In this document: piece by piece, positions 44,958 to 57,518 of the stretch
Layout: each line of letters starts with the position of its first letter
Position numbering within the stretch: position 1 is the first letter of the stretch
Source: Favolaschia claudopus
Lineage: Eukaryota > Basidiomycota > Agaricomycetes > Agaricales > Mycenaceae
Assembly: GCA_037176885.1 (NCBI GenBank)
Contig: JAWWNJ010000008.1
Location: 1,984,001 to 2,048,000 of the forward strand
Length of the DNA stretch: 64,000 nucleotides
Reading direction: 5' to 3'
Program-made: the position numbers and the translations under genes
Notes under the pieces: generated by a model
What the model was told of the DNA's origin: nothing
Seen by the model: the letters and a program-made list of their open reading frames with translations, nothing else
The model's database searches: none

Positions 44958-45729
44958 TCAAACTTGATCGTGGAACACAGACATGGAGTACGATATTTCC
45001 TTTTGACCGGGCGCAGAAGTGAGGATGTCATGAATCTGAAATTTTGTTTGACGATTTCTTGCGATGAAAAAGGTGAAAGAGGAAGTACCTCGAGGGGCGG
45101 ATTGAGACCCATTTTCGCTGCTCGTTCCCAGCGCTGGAGGCGTGTCACCCCGACGCAGGGTCCATATTCGTAAGACCTGAATGGCGATAAATTAGGCAAA
45201 GAAACGGGTCAAGACAAAAGAGACAGACAGGTCAAACAAACGAAGCGCATTGTGGAACTTGTCCTGATTTTCGCCATGAACTGCAACATGGTTGAATACT
45301 CTGGCAGGCACAGCGGGCAAAGAGAGACTTACTTGGTTTGACGACCTTTCCTCGTTTAGAATCGGCATCGGAAAACAGATTCGACCACCGGTTGTCCTTC
45401 TGATTCAGCTGGTCGAGAGGCGCGCGAGCAGGGACCTCCGCTCGAGGACGAACAGCTTTGATGAGCGTAGTTTTCGATTCCACTGTCCCAGGCTTTTTCT
45501 CTGGAGGCTCCTCGCGGTCGGAGTCAACAAACTCAATCTCGTCCTCGTCGTCGGACGAGAGCTCAACATCGTCCACCACGATTTCATCGCGGTCTACGTC
45601 GATTGTGCGACGCGAAATGGAAGGACCGCGTTGAGGGACTTTCTGAGTGCCGGACGCAGTGCGTTTGGAGGCGGAGAAAGAGAGAGTCGACTGCTTGAGC
45701 GAAGCATTGTTCTTTGGTGTTTTGGGCAT
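44958..45729 (-). CDS. DNA polymerase delta subunit 4
   Basis: The ATG at 45729 gives MPKTPKNNASLKQSTLSFSA, where KQSTLSFS is a PIP-box-like PCNA-binding motif at the very N-terminus, as in POLD4/Cdm1. An acidic Ser/Asp/Glu stretch follows (VELSSDDEDEIEFVDSD). The conserved C-terminal part is split by introns: IHGENQDKFHNALR, then LSYEYGPCVGVTRLQRWERA-Ala-Lys-Met-Gly, then PPLEIHDILTSAPGQ and VFHDQV to TGA at 44958. The YGPCxGxxRLxRWERA motif is diagnostic. POLD4 is the smallest subunit of the replicative polymerase delta, stabilising it and binding PCNA in the nucleus. It shares a short divergent promoter (about 190 bp) with the LRR gene. Confidence 0.9.
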
Positions 45730-45917
45730 GATTGAAGCAATTTGAAGGTGAACGGATAAAAAGGAGTAATGAGGTTTAAGGTAAAGAGGAATGGCAGATG
45801 CCGAGACCTTTTCGTTCCTCGGCCGGCCGGCGGCTGCTAATAAGGCCGCCGCGAATAAGCTTGCTCTTCACCTCCACTCTCGTCGTCGCGCACAACAAGA
45901 CTTAGCTCGTCTTCGCC

Positions 45918-47468
45918 ATGGGCGTCACCAAGCCCTTTCCTGCGAGCGTCCCGCTCTCTAGTCGAGCTTATATCGACAGAATGGATGCCGGCCTCACCTC
46001 CGTAGCAGGTACGTATTGCTCATTCCAATCCGTGTCATTCCCGCTATTCTTAACGATATCCAGGCGCCCAGGAAATAATCTCTATGATCTCGTCGCGCCG
46101 AATAGTAACGAAGCTCATCCTGGGTCATAACGAGCTATCCGACAACGGCTGCATCGTCTTGTTCAAGTTTCTTGGTTCTGCCATTGGCCGCAAGTATCAA
46201 ATAACAGAAATCAGTTTGAACTCCAATTCCATTGGGAACCGAGGTCTCTTGGCGATATCAGACTACTTACAGGGAAACACCGTATTGAAGGAACTCTTCT
46301 TGCAAGATGTAAGTTGTTGTGCTACCGTTCGTATTCCTACATTCTCTTTACTTATTTCGCTCCACAGAACAATTTCAGCGAAGACCCAGAAGTCTTCATC
46401 ACATTCATCCGTGCCCTTAACGCGTCCCACCTGGAAGTCCTCTCTCTCACCACCAACCGAAATCTCTCCGACCCCTTCGCGGAGACATTCCTTCCCATAC
46501 TCGAAACCCCACACCTCCGCGAACTCCACCTCTCAGCGATAGGACTGACACCCCAATCTGGCTCCCCCCTCGTCGCGTACATATCCTCCCCCCGCTGCCG
46601 CCTGCAGACGCTCAAATGCAACGGCAACTCTCTTGGCTTCCGCGCCGTCAAATCCATCATCCGCGCCATCGAGCGACACAACTTCTCGCTGCTGACGGTG
46701 GAATTACACGCCAACCATCTAGTCGGGCCCGTGAGCAGCGATAATACCTCGGAGGAAGACGGAGATGAGGAGACGGGTGGGCCAGCGAGCCCGGACGCGT
46801 GGAAGGCCAGCGAGACACAGATCAGACGCGTCTTATTCCGGAATTCTCATCTCAAGCGCGAGACGGAGAAGGAGGCCATCCGGTTATTCCGATACGCTCG
46901 TCCCCTCCTTCTCTGCAGCTCCAAACACGCAAACGCGCCCGCCCCCAGTACGAGCACTCGATGCACCGATTGTTCTTGCTCCGAAATACCCTCACCCAAT
47001 GCCCCAGAACCCGAGCCCGACACCCCCGCATCTAATCGTCCACCCGTAGAAGGCATCTTCCCCTTCCACGCCCTCCCCACCGAGCTCCAACTCTACACCC
47101 TCTCCTTCCTCGCCCCATCCCTCTCCCCCGCCCAACGCAGCCGAATATACAACTTCGCCTCCTCACCCTCCACACTCCCGCGTCTCGGCCTCTGTCTCCC
47201 CTCCTTCTCCAGTAACTCCCGCAACACCTGCGTCCTCGACCCCGCAAGCATGCCGTTTGGTCTTAATGCTAATACGATGTCCCCCGGCGGTGGATGTGCC
47301 GGCGGGAAATGCGCGGGTTCGAAGAATAGCGTTTTGTGTCATAAGGAGAAGCAGCGGGGGGAGTGGTTGGCCGTTGTGGGGTGTTCGGCGTATGATCCGT
47401 ATAGAGAGGGCGAAGGTGAAGGGGTGGGGGAGGCTGGAATACTCCCTGAAACGGGCGGTGCGGTCTAG
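45918..47468 (+). CDS. Leucine-rich repeat (RNI-like) protein
   Basis: Exons 45918-46008, 46064-46308 and 46368-47468 join in frame. The start is MGVTKPFPASVPLSSRAYID. Then ribonuclease-inhibitor-type LRRs: VTKLILGHNELSDNGCIVLF, TEISLNSNSIGNRGLLAISD, LKELFLQDNNFSEDPEVFI, LEVLSLTTNRNLSDPFAETF, LRELHLSAIGLTPQSG and LQTLKCNGNSLGFRAVKSII. A charged stretch (SEEDGDEETGG) leads to a Pro/Cys-rich region and an F-box-like segment (FPFHALPTELQLYTLSFLAP). The end has several Cys (GGGCAGGKCAGSKNSVLCH). LRR proteins of this form act as binding scaffolds. A link to ubiquitin ligases is only suggested by the F-box-like segment. Confidence 0.78.
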
Positions 47469-47778
47469 AGTCACCATTAATCAGGATAATTATGTTTTTG
47501 TATGCATGTCGGTGTATAGTAGTGTACTTGAATGTATTAAAGCCGGATGGACATCGTAACTTCCCAACCACCCTAGGGCGTTGAGCAGAGTCTCGATCTG
47601 CCCTACCTTTCCGTTCCCCTCAACACCATTGAGTTATTCATTCGCCATAATCGAGTTCGATCAATGTATAATATAGAGGTATCGATAGCGGTGTATATAG
47701 GCAAGGTCCATGCTGTCTGTAGGTATGTCCAACTACTTACAACCAATCATCCATCCACACAAAATCCAAGAAACATAC
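47469..47778. other. Intergenic 3' ends
   Basis: 310 bp between convergent genes, probably the two 3' UTRs. Nothing else seen. Confidence 0.5.
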
Positions 47779-49450
47779 CTAGAGCAACGCGAAAGCAGCA
47801 GCTACAAGACCAAGCACTGTGCCCGAAGCCCAAACAACAGTCCTCGACGCGCCGCTGCTGCCCGACGGTGCAGGAGCCGAGCCCGAGGGTGATCCAGTAG
47901 CGGGAGAACCGCCACCGCTAGCACCACCAGCAGTCTTGGACGCACCAGCGCTGCCGGAAGATCCGCCGCTGGGGGAGTTGCCGTTGTTAGCGCCACCAGG
48001 GTTGGAACCGGTGACGGAGTTCAATGCGGCGATGGGGGCCCACTTGGCGTTTGAGTTCGCGGTTTTGTCGGAAGCACTGTAGGGGAGGAATGTAAGGGCT
48101 CCGTTCGAGGCGAGTTGGACGAGCGAGGTCGTGGAACCGAAGTAGGATGCGCCGGCATCGACGGTCGAGGGTCCAGCGACAGTTTGCGTCGTGTTGGTCT
48201 GCGGCTGATGTGAGCGAGAAAGTAATGGGTAGAAGAATCAAGAGATGGCACCTCAACGTTGACAATGTAAGTGTGCGAGCCATCATCAGGGATGAAGGCG
48301 ATCTGTTGCTGGACCTAGAAAATTCTTGTGATATATTTCCACCAGAGGGGCTAAATAAACTTACGCCGGAGTCGAGGAAGAAAGAGGTGGCTTTACCGGG
48401 GCTGTCCGGGAAGTCGGAAGCGAAGTCCTGAGCACCCGCCTGCCAGAATGCGACTACAAGGAATGGCAGTGGTGAGCAGGTGTAGCTCATGAAGGGAGGA
48501 TGGTGTCGACGAGGAAGGAAGGCTGCCAAGACTTACAATGAATTACGAAGATGGGGGCATTGCCTGGTTTGACACCGGGAACGCCAAAGAAGAAGATGTG
48601 GTTTTGCGCAATGCCCATGACGGGGTCGTAGTTGTCGGTGTTGATTTCGGCTTTGCCGCCATCCACCCATGAAACGGCCCCGGACTGGGCAGCAGCAAGC
48701 TCTTTCATGTCGAGAGACCACAGTTCGCCTTTCGAGAGGGCATCTACATCGACGACGAATGAGCAACCCTGTGACTATTTGGAGTGGGAAATGGTATGAA
48801 AGCAAAATTATCCACCGCAGTCAGCAGGTGGAAAATTCATGGCGGGTGGGATGGGCGATGCCAAGCTCCCCCTCCAGACGTTTACACTTGGCAAAGCCAG
48901 AGGTCGTACTCTTCACACAAAACATGATTCCACTCACAAAAGACATTGGTATCGTGATCGAGGATGGCCTCGAATGATGTTGGGTCGAAGCCGCCGGTGG
49001 TGACTGACTGAGTGGACCAGCTTTTCTGCCCTGCGTTGTAGATGTAGATGTCACCGGCTTTGGACGAGTCTGCGCCGAGAACGTAAACGGCGTTGAAGAA
49101 CTGAGACAGGTAGCATTTGGTGTTTTTGCCGTCAAATGGTCTTTGCAAAAGGGCAAGCAAACTTGAATACTAGCTTGAGGAAAGGGTGACGGATGGGCTT
49201 ACGGTCTCCCTGAGGCAGTTATATCGGTGGGTTTGCCTGGTAGGGACTATGTGAGACGAAGGGAGACCTCGATTGCCCGTGGAGCCATACCTGAGGCCCA
49301 TTGGTCGGAGCCGCCAGCGTTATAATCCTTGCCATTGAAGCCAAAGGCTAAGAGATTCCAGTTGGCGTCGAAGGCGATACATGAGCTGCTAGCAAGAGCG
49401 GTAGGTGCGGTGAATAGAGCTAAAAGAGTGACGAGGAAGAGGCTAGGCAT
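47779..49450 (-). CDS. Putative GPI-anchored secreted protein
   Basis: The ATG at 49450 gives MPSLFLVTLLALFTAPTALA, a clean signal peptide, then SSSCIAFDANWNLLAFGFNG. The middle, across several introns, has FNAVYVLGADSSKAGDIYIY, SWSTQSVTTGGFDPTSFEAI, MKELAAAQSGAVSWVDGGKA and ITASGRP-like turns with kelch/beta-propeller-type Gly and Trp spacing. The C-terminal 90 residues are Gly/Ser/Ala/Pro-rich. The last 20 (VVWASGTVLGLVAAAFALL) are hydrophobic after Ser/Gly residues, a GPI-attachment signal. The product is probably a cell-wall or plasma-membrane protein on the outside. No enzymatic motif is visible. Confidence 0.75.
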
Positions 49451-50250
49451 GTTGGGCACCGTAAAACGGAGGGTGTGGTGGGAGAGAAGAATGGGTCTGC
49501 TAAATTTGGCGGCACAGCTCTGATTGGCGCGATCACGTTGCGACCAGCGGTCTCATCACCCCGCCGAAACCGGCCGACTCACCCGCGAAATACCGCGCTT
49601 GGACATCGCCAAGGTCGCCGTTCACCTCCTTGACCTTCTCTTCAGTGTTTACAAGCTATCTACTGCTCCAAATCCAGTTGAGCCAGAAGATTTGGTGCAA
49701 GGTTGTGGAGACATAAAGCTGCAGGCGGAACAGTACAGAACAGTACAGTACCAAGTCCACAAAGAGTCAAGCTTAGGCTTGAAGCTAATCAAGCACGTAC
49801 CAACGACGGACCTGCATGAAAAGTTCAGAATCATCCAAGATCTCGCGTGGGTTGCGCGAGAGTCGATGGAACTGACGGTCTTTGGGCCCTTCCCTCGCAT
49901 TGACCCATGAAGCTCCCCATGCGAACCTTCCACTGGCATCTTGCCTGCAAAACAAATCATGTCCGCCTCTAGGCCTTCGACGTGCTCTAGCAAAGCCACC
50001 AGTCGACAAACTGTCTGGTAGACGTTTAATTCTCGTCTGAGTAGATTCTCTTTTGCTTTGAGATCTCCCAACTTCGAGTTATTTAATATGTCTCCGTTGC
50101 AAGGCAGTCACAGCTAGCCCGCAACGCAAAAGCTGACGACCAAACTCGATTCACAACATCCCGAGTTCAATGTATGACTGAATTTTATGTCATTTTAGTT
50201 ACACACCCAAACTACCTGCCTTCCACAGACGTATGTAATTCCTCGTCAAG
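49451..50250. other. Intergenic with a short GH92-like duplicated segment
   Basis: About 800 bp. At 49984-50016 a 33-bp segment resembles the 3' end of the GH92 gene (50258-50290) at 29 of 33 positions. The surrounding ORFs do not continue the similarity. Confidence 0.5.
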
Positions 50251-53200
50251 TTATCTCGCGCTAGCGAAGCCACCGGTCGACAAACTCTCTGGGAGCGCAC
50301 CCAAACAGTCGTTCGCCTCTGTCTTGTCCGACGTCAAAGTGATGGTAACATTTCCGCCGAGCCTGAACACATCGAAGAAATCAAAGTGGCACCGCGACGC
50401 CGTGGGGACACCGTTAACAGTCACATTCGCGACGTATGCTTTGGTGCCAGCAGGGATGACTTTCTGGACGGACTTTCCATCGAAACCGACGGTGGTGACG
50501 GTCGTTGAAGTGCCGAGGTAGGAATTGTGAATGGTGTACTTGGGTGTGAAGGGGGAGAGGACGAGGTATTGCGTCGTTGAAGGGACTATACAAGATGTCA
50601 GTGGATGGAGATGGAAAAGAGAGGAAAGAAGCGAACCAGGATAGAGACCCAAAAGATGGAAAGAGAGAAGAGACGCCATGGCAGCTTGATCGTCATTTCC
50701 TGGTAGTCCAGCGGCAGCTGCGGGGAATCAGAGGACTGACCGTGAACACAAATGACTACTCACTTATGTCGAAGTTCTCGAAAACGACACGGCGAACGCG
50801 GTCCACACTCTGGGCAGGACGATTGGCGTAGTGGTAACCGACCGGGGTCTAGCGATGCAATTAGACCACAATGAACAAACGCGGTTTGGACAAGACGCTA
50901 ACTTGGAAAGAAGGCTCGTTCCCAGCTTGGTAGAAGCCAGCAGAGAAGAAGTGGTCAAGACGTTTGATGAACGTGTCCTGTGTGCAGTGAAGAGTCAGGG
51001 TGAGCTTGCGGCTAGCAGGATATCACTTGCATTCCCTCCCATGAGTTCAATGAGGTGAGCCGTGTCGTGGGGAGCGAACCTATCAATTACAGTTGAATCA
51101 GCATAACATTCCGAAATGCAGAAACGGCGTACCAGCTGTATTCCCAAGACGATGATTCGTAGAACTGAAATAAATGGTTGAGTAGTGTCTCAGGACTAGC
51201 AGACCATTATCTCCTTACTCCGTTGGTGTTGTCGCCCTGCAGCGAACATTCAGTGGTTTTTGTATCGACAGGCGAGCAATGCTTGGGGTCGGTGAAGTTG
51301 AATTTGCCGTTTGAATATCGCTTCTGAGAAAAGCCTGCACGCTCAGGTTAGGAGGCAGAAATGACAGCAATGGTCTACTCGTACCGTGGAAGTCATCGGA
51401 GACAACACTTGGATCCCTGTCGGAGTATTAAACCTCAATACACAGGCGGAGCTCATAGAATTACCAAACATTGCGATAGTTCTGTGATAATCAATGAGGT
51501 GAGAAAATGAGGCCACAAGTCGCGGCGTACCAAGGAACGGTTGGTGAAGAGCTCAACATCATCGGTCTTACCCAGTAGCTGCGCAATCTGGCGAATGGCA
51601 AAGTCTTCGAAAGCGTACTACGGCAGAAATGAGGGGACGAGGCACGACATTAGACCCAATACACGCACCTCGAGAGTCCGGCTTCCTTCACGAGTTTGTC
51701 TCCCAGTGCTCGACACATCCAAAACGGCGAAGGGCACATAACCAAATTGACTAGAACCAAGATGAATCAATCTCGGTCGAGGAAATAAATTTGCGAGCCT
51801 ACTTGTAAACATTCGACTGCCGACCCTGGATATTCCACTCCGGGGGATTGACTTCGGCATCCGTCCAGGCAGCGGAGTAGAGCTCTTGAAGATCAATCCC
51901 CAAAGCCGCAGCTTCGTTGTGATAGTGAGTTGCAAAGTGACCAACAATAACGTCAGCACTGGATCCTCCTTGTGTCCAACCGGGCAGATTGTTGGCACGG
52001 CACTCAGGCATCCAACCGTTCTTGCGCCAGCCATCAATATAGCTGTCGACAATCTGAGCGAATTCGACCGGCGAATGTAAGGACATGAGAGGATAGAATG
52101 TGCGGAACTGTGATCAAGCATTGTCAGCGAAACTGGCCGGCAGAGAAAGAGATGACGCACAGTATCCCAGCTGCAGTACAAGGAATCGAAATAGAAGGAA
52201 GAAGTGTCTGCAAACAGTCCTTGCGTTTCACCTGTGGCATTATTCTGCAGGAACAATTAGTTAATATCACAACCGGGATCAACAGTGGCGAGCGAACCGG
52301 AGTGAGGGCGGCGCGATAGAGCGAGCTGTACAACATCTCCGTCACATTCTCCGGGGTGTTGGGAACATCGATCTCAATCTTCGAAAGTTTCTCATTCCAA
52401 AGCGCTTTCGCCGCCTCGTGAATATCCTCAAACGATGAACTGCCCACTTCAGACTCGGCATTCGCACAGGCCTGATCGGTGGATACGAAAGAAACGCCGA
52501 CACGAAGGTTCACCTGCGCCGGAGTATTGTCGAACGAAAATAGTGCGCCACTTTGATACACTCCTCCGATGAGGTTGAGAGTCAGATTCAAATGCGTTTG
52601 GCCGAGACCCTTGGCATCGAGTCCAAAGCTACAAATTTCAGTAAGGCGAAAGGCTGACGAACAACGCGAACGCACTTGTCGGCAGTCCAAACGCCATACT
52701 CGCTCAGCTTTTGTTTCCCGCCATCAAGCAAATCGTAGCAGGCAAATGCTTGGTAGCTGAATCTCCCAGGCCCAAAGCTGTTCGGCGTCGATTAGATGGC
52801 TGCCCTTCGGTCATGGAACTGGAACGGGAACGGGAACGGACCTGGAGCCCCATCTTCCTCCGATGGTGATCCGCCCTTTTTCGGCGTCAATGTCCATCGA
52901 ACCCCCAGCAAAGGAATTTGGAAGGTCATTCGCTAGATCGAGGACGAAATATGGCTTGGAGCCCTGGGGGAATGTGAAGCGCTCTAAACCGGCACGTCGT
53001 GTGGCTGTAGCCTCCATTTTAATGTTGTTGTTCAATGTCTGAGCGAAGTATCCCGGGGAGGCAACTGTATGGAGGGGATGAAATCAGCTAATGAGGCGGA
53101 TTTTAACAGACATACGGTCAGTGTTAAGCTTGCGAAGCCGTTGACGCCTTGCGAGGCTGGTGGTGCAGGTATCGAATCCATTGGGGCATAGCAAGGGCAT

Positions 53201-53744
53201 GATCTCGAAGTTTCCGTAGGTACCGAGGGAGGATCCGGTCCCGCTGTCGTGCAAGGGACTCAGACCGCGGATGAATTGGGTGGGGTCGGTGACATATCCT
53301 GCAGGCGCGTAGCCCGTAAGGTCGGTCGAGAATTTGACCTGGGAAGGCGTTGGGAGAAGGCAATTCGTGGATCGCAGAAACGTACCATGCCAAATGGAAT
53401 GGAGGCCCCAGGACTGTAAATGGCCTACTTAGATATCTTCTTGACTTGAAAGTTTGACATGCATACCAGACATCGCCAAAGTTGTCTGAACACAGAGAAG
53501 TCAGTCAGAATGTCTAAACGATGAAATTTGTGCGTACCAGTTCCGATGAAGGGGCTATTCGAAGGGTTAACGGTGCTCTTCACATGGGTGATAATACTCA
53601 CTTAACAAACGCGGTATAGTCCAGGGTTGTCGCGTTGGCGGCATTCTTGATCGCAGCACTGATGTCTGCCTGCACAGACGGAGCGGGCTGAGCGCTCACA
53701 GAGAGCAGGAGTCCTGCTGCGGACAGGAGGAAAAGGTGGGCCAT
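50251..53744 (-). CDS. GH92 alpha-mannosidase, secreted
   Basis: The ATG at 53744 gives MAHLFLLSAAGLLLSVSAQP, a signal peptide. Then come FPQGSKPYFVLDLANDLPNS, the N-terminal beta-domain of GH92, and IDAEKGRITIGGRWGS. The catalytic part has MLYSSLYRAALTPVRS, SPVEFAQIVDSYIDGWRKNG, WMPECRANNLPGWTQGGSS, ADVIVGHFATHYHNEAAALG and AGNEPSFQTPVGYHYANRPA. The GNEPS and HY segments are the conserved calcium and catalytic regions. The C-terminus is FDGKSVQKVIPAGTKAYVAN and ends LSTGGFASAR. GH92 enzymes are calcium-dependent exo-alpha-1,2-mannosidases acting on mannans and N-glycans outside the cell. There are many introns; the length of about 780 residues is normal. Confidence 0.92.
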
Positions 53745-55269
53745 AGTGCGTCGGAGGCACTCCGTACTTTTACGCACCATTAAATACCAATCAGACACTG
53801 TGCTTCGCCGGTGAATTGGAAGCTATCGGAAGCATATGGCCGCACGCGGTTACGCAGAACGGACCAACGGTTTCGAGAGCGCGTCACCATAGATGAGGGG
53901 ATCGCCGCGTCTCAGCGCGTCTTGTGATACCGCGTCCCATCTGCGAACATTGTTACACGCGTCGAAGAACACGATTTTTGATGTCGGCATGGGAAAGTGT
54001 CGTGCGCCTCGCAAGCTCTTTTCAATTATCGGTTCATCTCCAGGGATATATATTCAAAAGGGAGGGTCGCATCGTTTTCTGCGAGTCCTTCCGCCTTTCT
54101 GGAACATGATAACTCGAGCCGATTGGGGCGAAAGCGGCGATTGCGAGCACAGTCGGCGCACGAAACGTTGCGCAGGCTTCCAGGCAGGCTTCTAACGATA
54201 CAGAGCCGACGACCAAAGGCAGTTCCGAGCTCCAAAAACCACCAAAGTCGGATTGATGCAGCGAACACATGGTCGGGAGAGACATGAGAGAAAGATGGAG
54301 GCAGAAGAATGACGATAAGCAGGGCTATCCGTCGGTCCCGATTTTGTCAACTTGGGAGGTTCGGTGGCTAGAAAAAGAACAGAAAGAGCTATTTGGAGGC
54401 GGGGTTCGAAGGTCATGGCGCTGATCAAAGTTTAGCCGCTGGGTTGCATCCTATTCTCATCCCACCACAATCGCACGTCCGTCACTTCACGGACGCCCGC
54501 CTCGTTCTGCCCCAACAGTGCTCCGATTGCCCGTGCCCTCCCCAAACCCTGCCCGAGAGAAGGTCAAGAGGTCAAAAATACTTGCTTGAACTCAACTCCT
54601 ATCGCTTCCACCGCAAAAATAGCGAGACTGGCTTCTGAGGCGAACTATTGATAGCCAGAATCTTCCTGGCTGGTTGTGCGCTCTTGGTAGCGGAATACGA
54701 GGAATCCAGCAGCGTTGAACGAGATCCAAATCTCTCGAAAGTCGGAACTCGAAAAAATCCAAGTCAATGATCTTGGCATGGTGTTCATCTCTCTGCTTGC
54801 GATAACTGCGATCCTCGTGAAGGGCTTCTGAGCACTATTTCGGTGACACTGGCGGCCCCACCGCTAGCAGTGCCTCCGCTATAGCCCAAATTCGAAACAA
54901 ACTTCTCAATATTCCGAAATGCGCGTCGTTCAACTTACACATCACAAGAGCGCGCTGGGTCGCCCCGCACTTCGTTTTCGGAGTCAAAGTCAACTTTGCA
55001 GAGGTATGGTGAATGTTACTTATCTCGAGCCGACTCGAGCGAATGGTTCAACTGTAAGTCGTGGCCTGATCCAAAACCCGGTGATTCGCGCCAGACGCAC
55101 CTTATTTTTTTCAAAGAGCGAAATGCACGGCGCTGGGTTTTCTCAAATCGTTGGCTCGATTGACAAACCAATATTACTTAAACTCCTACAACCATATCAC
55201 TTCCAATGTCCATCACACTTCACGTTCTCCTCCAAACGGCAACATTAATTCCTCTTGCGTCCCGCGAAT
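53745..55269. other. 1.5 kb intergenic region
   Basis: Promoter of GH92 and downstream flank of the next gene. Plus and minus frames of up to 110 codons (e.g. 54919-55248) have no recognised domain. No repeat or RNA gene seen. Confidence 0.45.
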
Positions 55270-56058
55270 CTAGTTGTGCCCATATCCAAAATCATACGCA
55301 TCCCGGCCGCCTCCCTGCGCTCGCTGTCCTTGTCCTGCTCCCGTATACATCCCACCAACCCTCCGCGTCCCCGCCTGCGGCACCGCCCGCCGACCCAACG
55401 TAGCCTGCAACTGCTCCGGGCGAGCAGCCGCAGCCGAACGCCGACTCACCGTCGGCTGCCTCGCAACCCCCAACGGCGCCCTTGGCCTCGCCCTCGGCGT
55501 CTCATGCGACTGCGCATTCCCAGCCCACCCGTCCTCCGTATACAGAGCGCGATACATCTCATCCGGACTCACCGCACGAACGCGCGCTGCGCGTGCGGCG
55601 GCTTGCTGTCTAGTCGGCGAGGCAGGGTGTCTATAACCGCCAGTGGATCCCGAGCCGGAGCGCGTGCGGCCATGGCCGTGGGTGGCTTTGCGCTGGCCGT
55701 GTGTGGGCGGCCGGGCGGGGCTGCCTCGCGAGGGGCTGGAGGGCCCTGCTTCGAGGGCTTCGACCATGCTTCCCGTGGAGAAGACGTTGTACGGGTCAGG
55801 GTTTGTGTTTGGGTGTGGAGGAGGTCGGCGGCTGGGAGAGGCGTCGCCGAGTTGGGTGTCTGCCACCGGCTGCACGTTCGGGTGGTTGAAGTATTGAGGG
55901 ACGTAGGTCGCCGTTCCGAGGCGGTTTCGGTGTTGGCCTTGGGTTGGGGTGTTCCAACCATCTTGAGAATAGTTTCTGCCAACGACTTGTGTGTGAGAAC
56001 GGGCTGGGGGAAGACGGGATTGAGCAGGGCTGGAGGCTCACCCGTTGTGCGACGACAT
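55270..56058 (-). CDS. Low-complexity hypothetical protein
   Basis: The ATG at 56058 gives MSSHN and a 38-nt intron (GTGAGC...CCCCAG), then a continuous frame: RSHTQVVGRNYSQDGWNTPT, TATYVPQYFNHPNVQPVADT, PPPHPNTNPDPYNVFSTGSM, a Ser/Gly/Arg-rich central part, DEMYRALYTEDGWAG, and an end rich in Gly (GGMYTGAGQGQ) closing with AYDFGYGHN and a stop at 55270. Two other minus frames are open across it, so the choice rests on the composition and on the frame that has an ATG and a valid splice. It is probably a disordered protein, function unknown. The intron is shorter than its neighbours. Confidence 0.5.
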
Positions 56059-56756
56059 GTTGGTCTAGTGTAAGAAAGCTCAAGTTCGATGCCACCGGTG
56101 TTCTTTGGGCTAATGCGACTGAGTAGTTGCAATTGATTTCAAGGCCAAAACTGAGTGGCAGTTGTTGGAGAGATATCCGATTCGCCGCGTACACCAAATC
56201 GCTCTCGGCTTTTATATGTCGGCGCTTTGGATTGAGGATTGCCATTTGCGGAAAAACGAAACGGCCATTGTCCAAACACGTATACGTACATCTGGGTCAA
56301 AGCTCGGGCTATTTATAATTATTGGTTTGGAACCACTGCTCTTGTCTCTTCGTATAGATCGAATTTCGCGGAGCGTAACAAACTCGTGATACTTATATCT
56401 ATAATCCGAAGTAGTTTGTTTCAGCTACCCCTAAAACTTCCATGCGATGTTGAGCTGTTGAATCTACAAAGCAATTTTTCTTTGGTTCAACTTCAACTTA
56501 CAGCTAGAGCCTGAGGGTTGCTTCGACTGAAGAGGATCAGTAAAATTGGTCGATAAAAATATTGCAAGCACTACCCAGAAACATTTTTTCTCCTCCCCCC
56601 CTATACGCCCCAACCTCCCAAATTCAAAAACACGGCGGAACGACCTTTGCAGCTCAACATCATCAATTCCGGCGTTAAGAACCCAAATCCGGCCAATATT
56701 TGCTTACATCATCCTCCTCCTCCTTCTCTGTTTCCCACATCCATCTTCAGGCTGCA
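56059..56756. other. Intergenic before RPB9
   Basis: About 700 bp divergent region between the low-complexity gene and RPB9. No gene or repeat seen; a pyrimidine-rich stretch precedes the RPB9 start. Confidence 0.5.
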
Positions 56757-57518
56757 ATGGTGCGTCCCGCTCCCTCTCCCTTCCACCAATCTCTGTCAAC
56801 ATGTAATATCCAACGCGAAGGCCTCCCTCCACTTCTGCTCCGAATGCAACAACCTCCTCTACCCCAAAGCCGACCAACAACGCCGCATCATGGTGTACGC
56901 CTGCCGCATCTGCACCTACGACGAGCTCGTCGAGAATAAGTGCGTGTATCGGAACGATTTGTTGACGGTCACGAAGTGCGCTTTCTTCCTTCCTGCCTTG
57001 TTTGTTTTCTTGTTTTTTTGATTTCTTGCTTTCTTGTTTTCTTGTTTGCTTCTTGCTTGTTTGCGATGTGGATTGGGGCTTGCGTCGGGTGGATGGATGG
57101 CTTGCTGACGGCCTTTGCGTATGTAGGGAGCAGGTCGGTGTGACGACTGACCTGGGATCGGATCCCACATTGGTGAGTCCTTTCCTTCCTTCATTCACCA
57201 ATTCAATCCGAGACTCTCCCAACTAACACCGAATCTACCTTCAACTCAAGGCACACTCCAACATCCCATGTCCCCAGTGCGGACACGAGGAGTACGTTCC
57301 CCCATTCCCATCCATTCCTCCCCTCCCCTCCCCTTCCGCCTGAAATTACTAATTAATATTGATTTACGCATTGTAGTGCGGTGTTCTACCAAGACCAGTC
57401 AAAAAGGAAGGAGACGCGGATGATTCTGTTCTATGTCTGCGCCAAGTGCAACCATAGTTTTACGGATCCATCGTTACCTGCGGAGGGGACAAGGGGGGAG
57501 TTGGATATGGCTTCGTAG
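56757..57518 (+). CDS. RNA polymerase II subunit RPB9
   Basis: The start ATG at 56757-56759 is followed at once by a GTGCGT donor, so exon 1 holds only the start codon. The rest reads ASLHFCSECNNLLYPKADQQ and VYACRICTYDELVENKCVYR (first zinc ribbon, Cys-x2-Cys ... Cys-x2-Cys). After two introns come EQVGVTTDLGSDPTL and the second zinc ribbon (NIPCPQCGHEDAVFYQDQ and MILFYVCAKCNHSFTDPS), split by another intron. It closes with AEGTRGELDMAS. RPB9 is a nuclear core subunit that affects transcription fidelity, start choice and proofreading with TFIIS. About 120 residues is normal. The introns contain a TTGCTT/TTGTTT-rich stretch. Confidence 0.93.
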
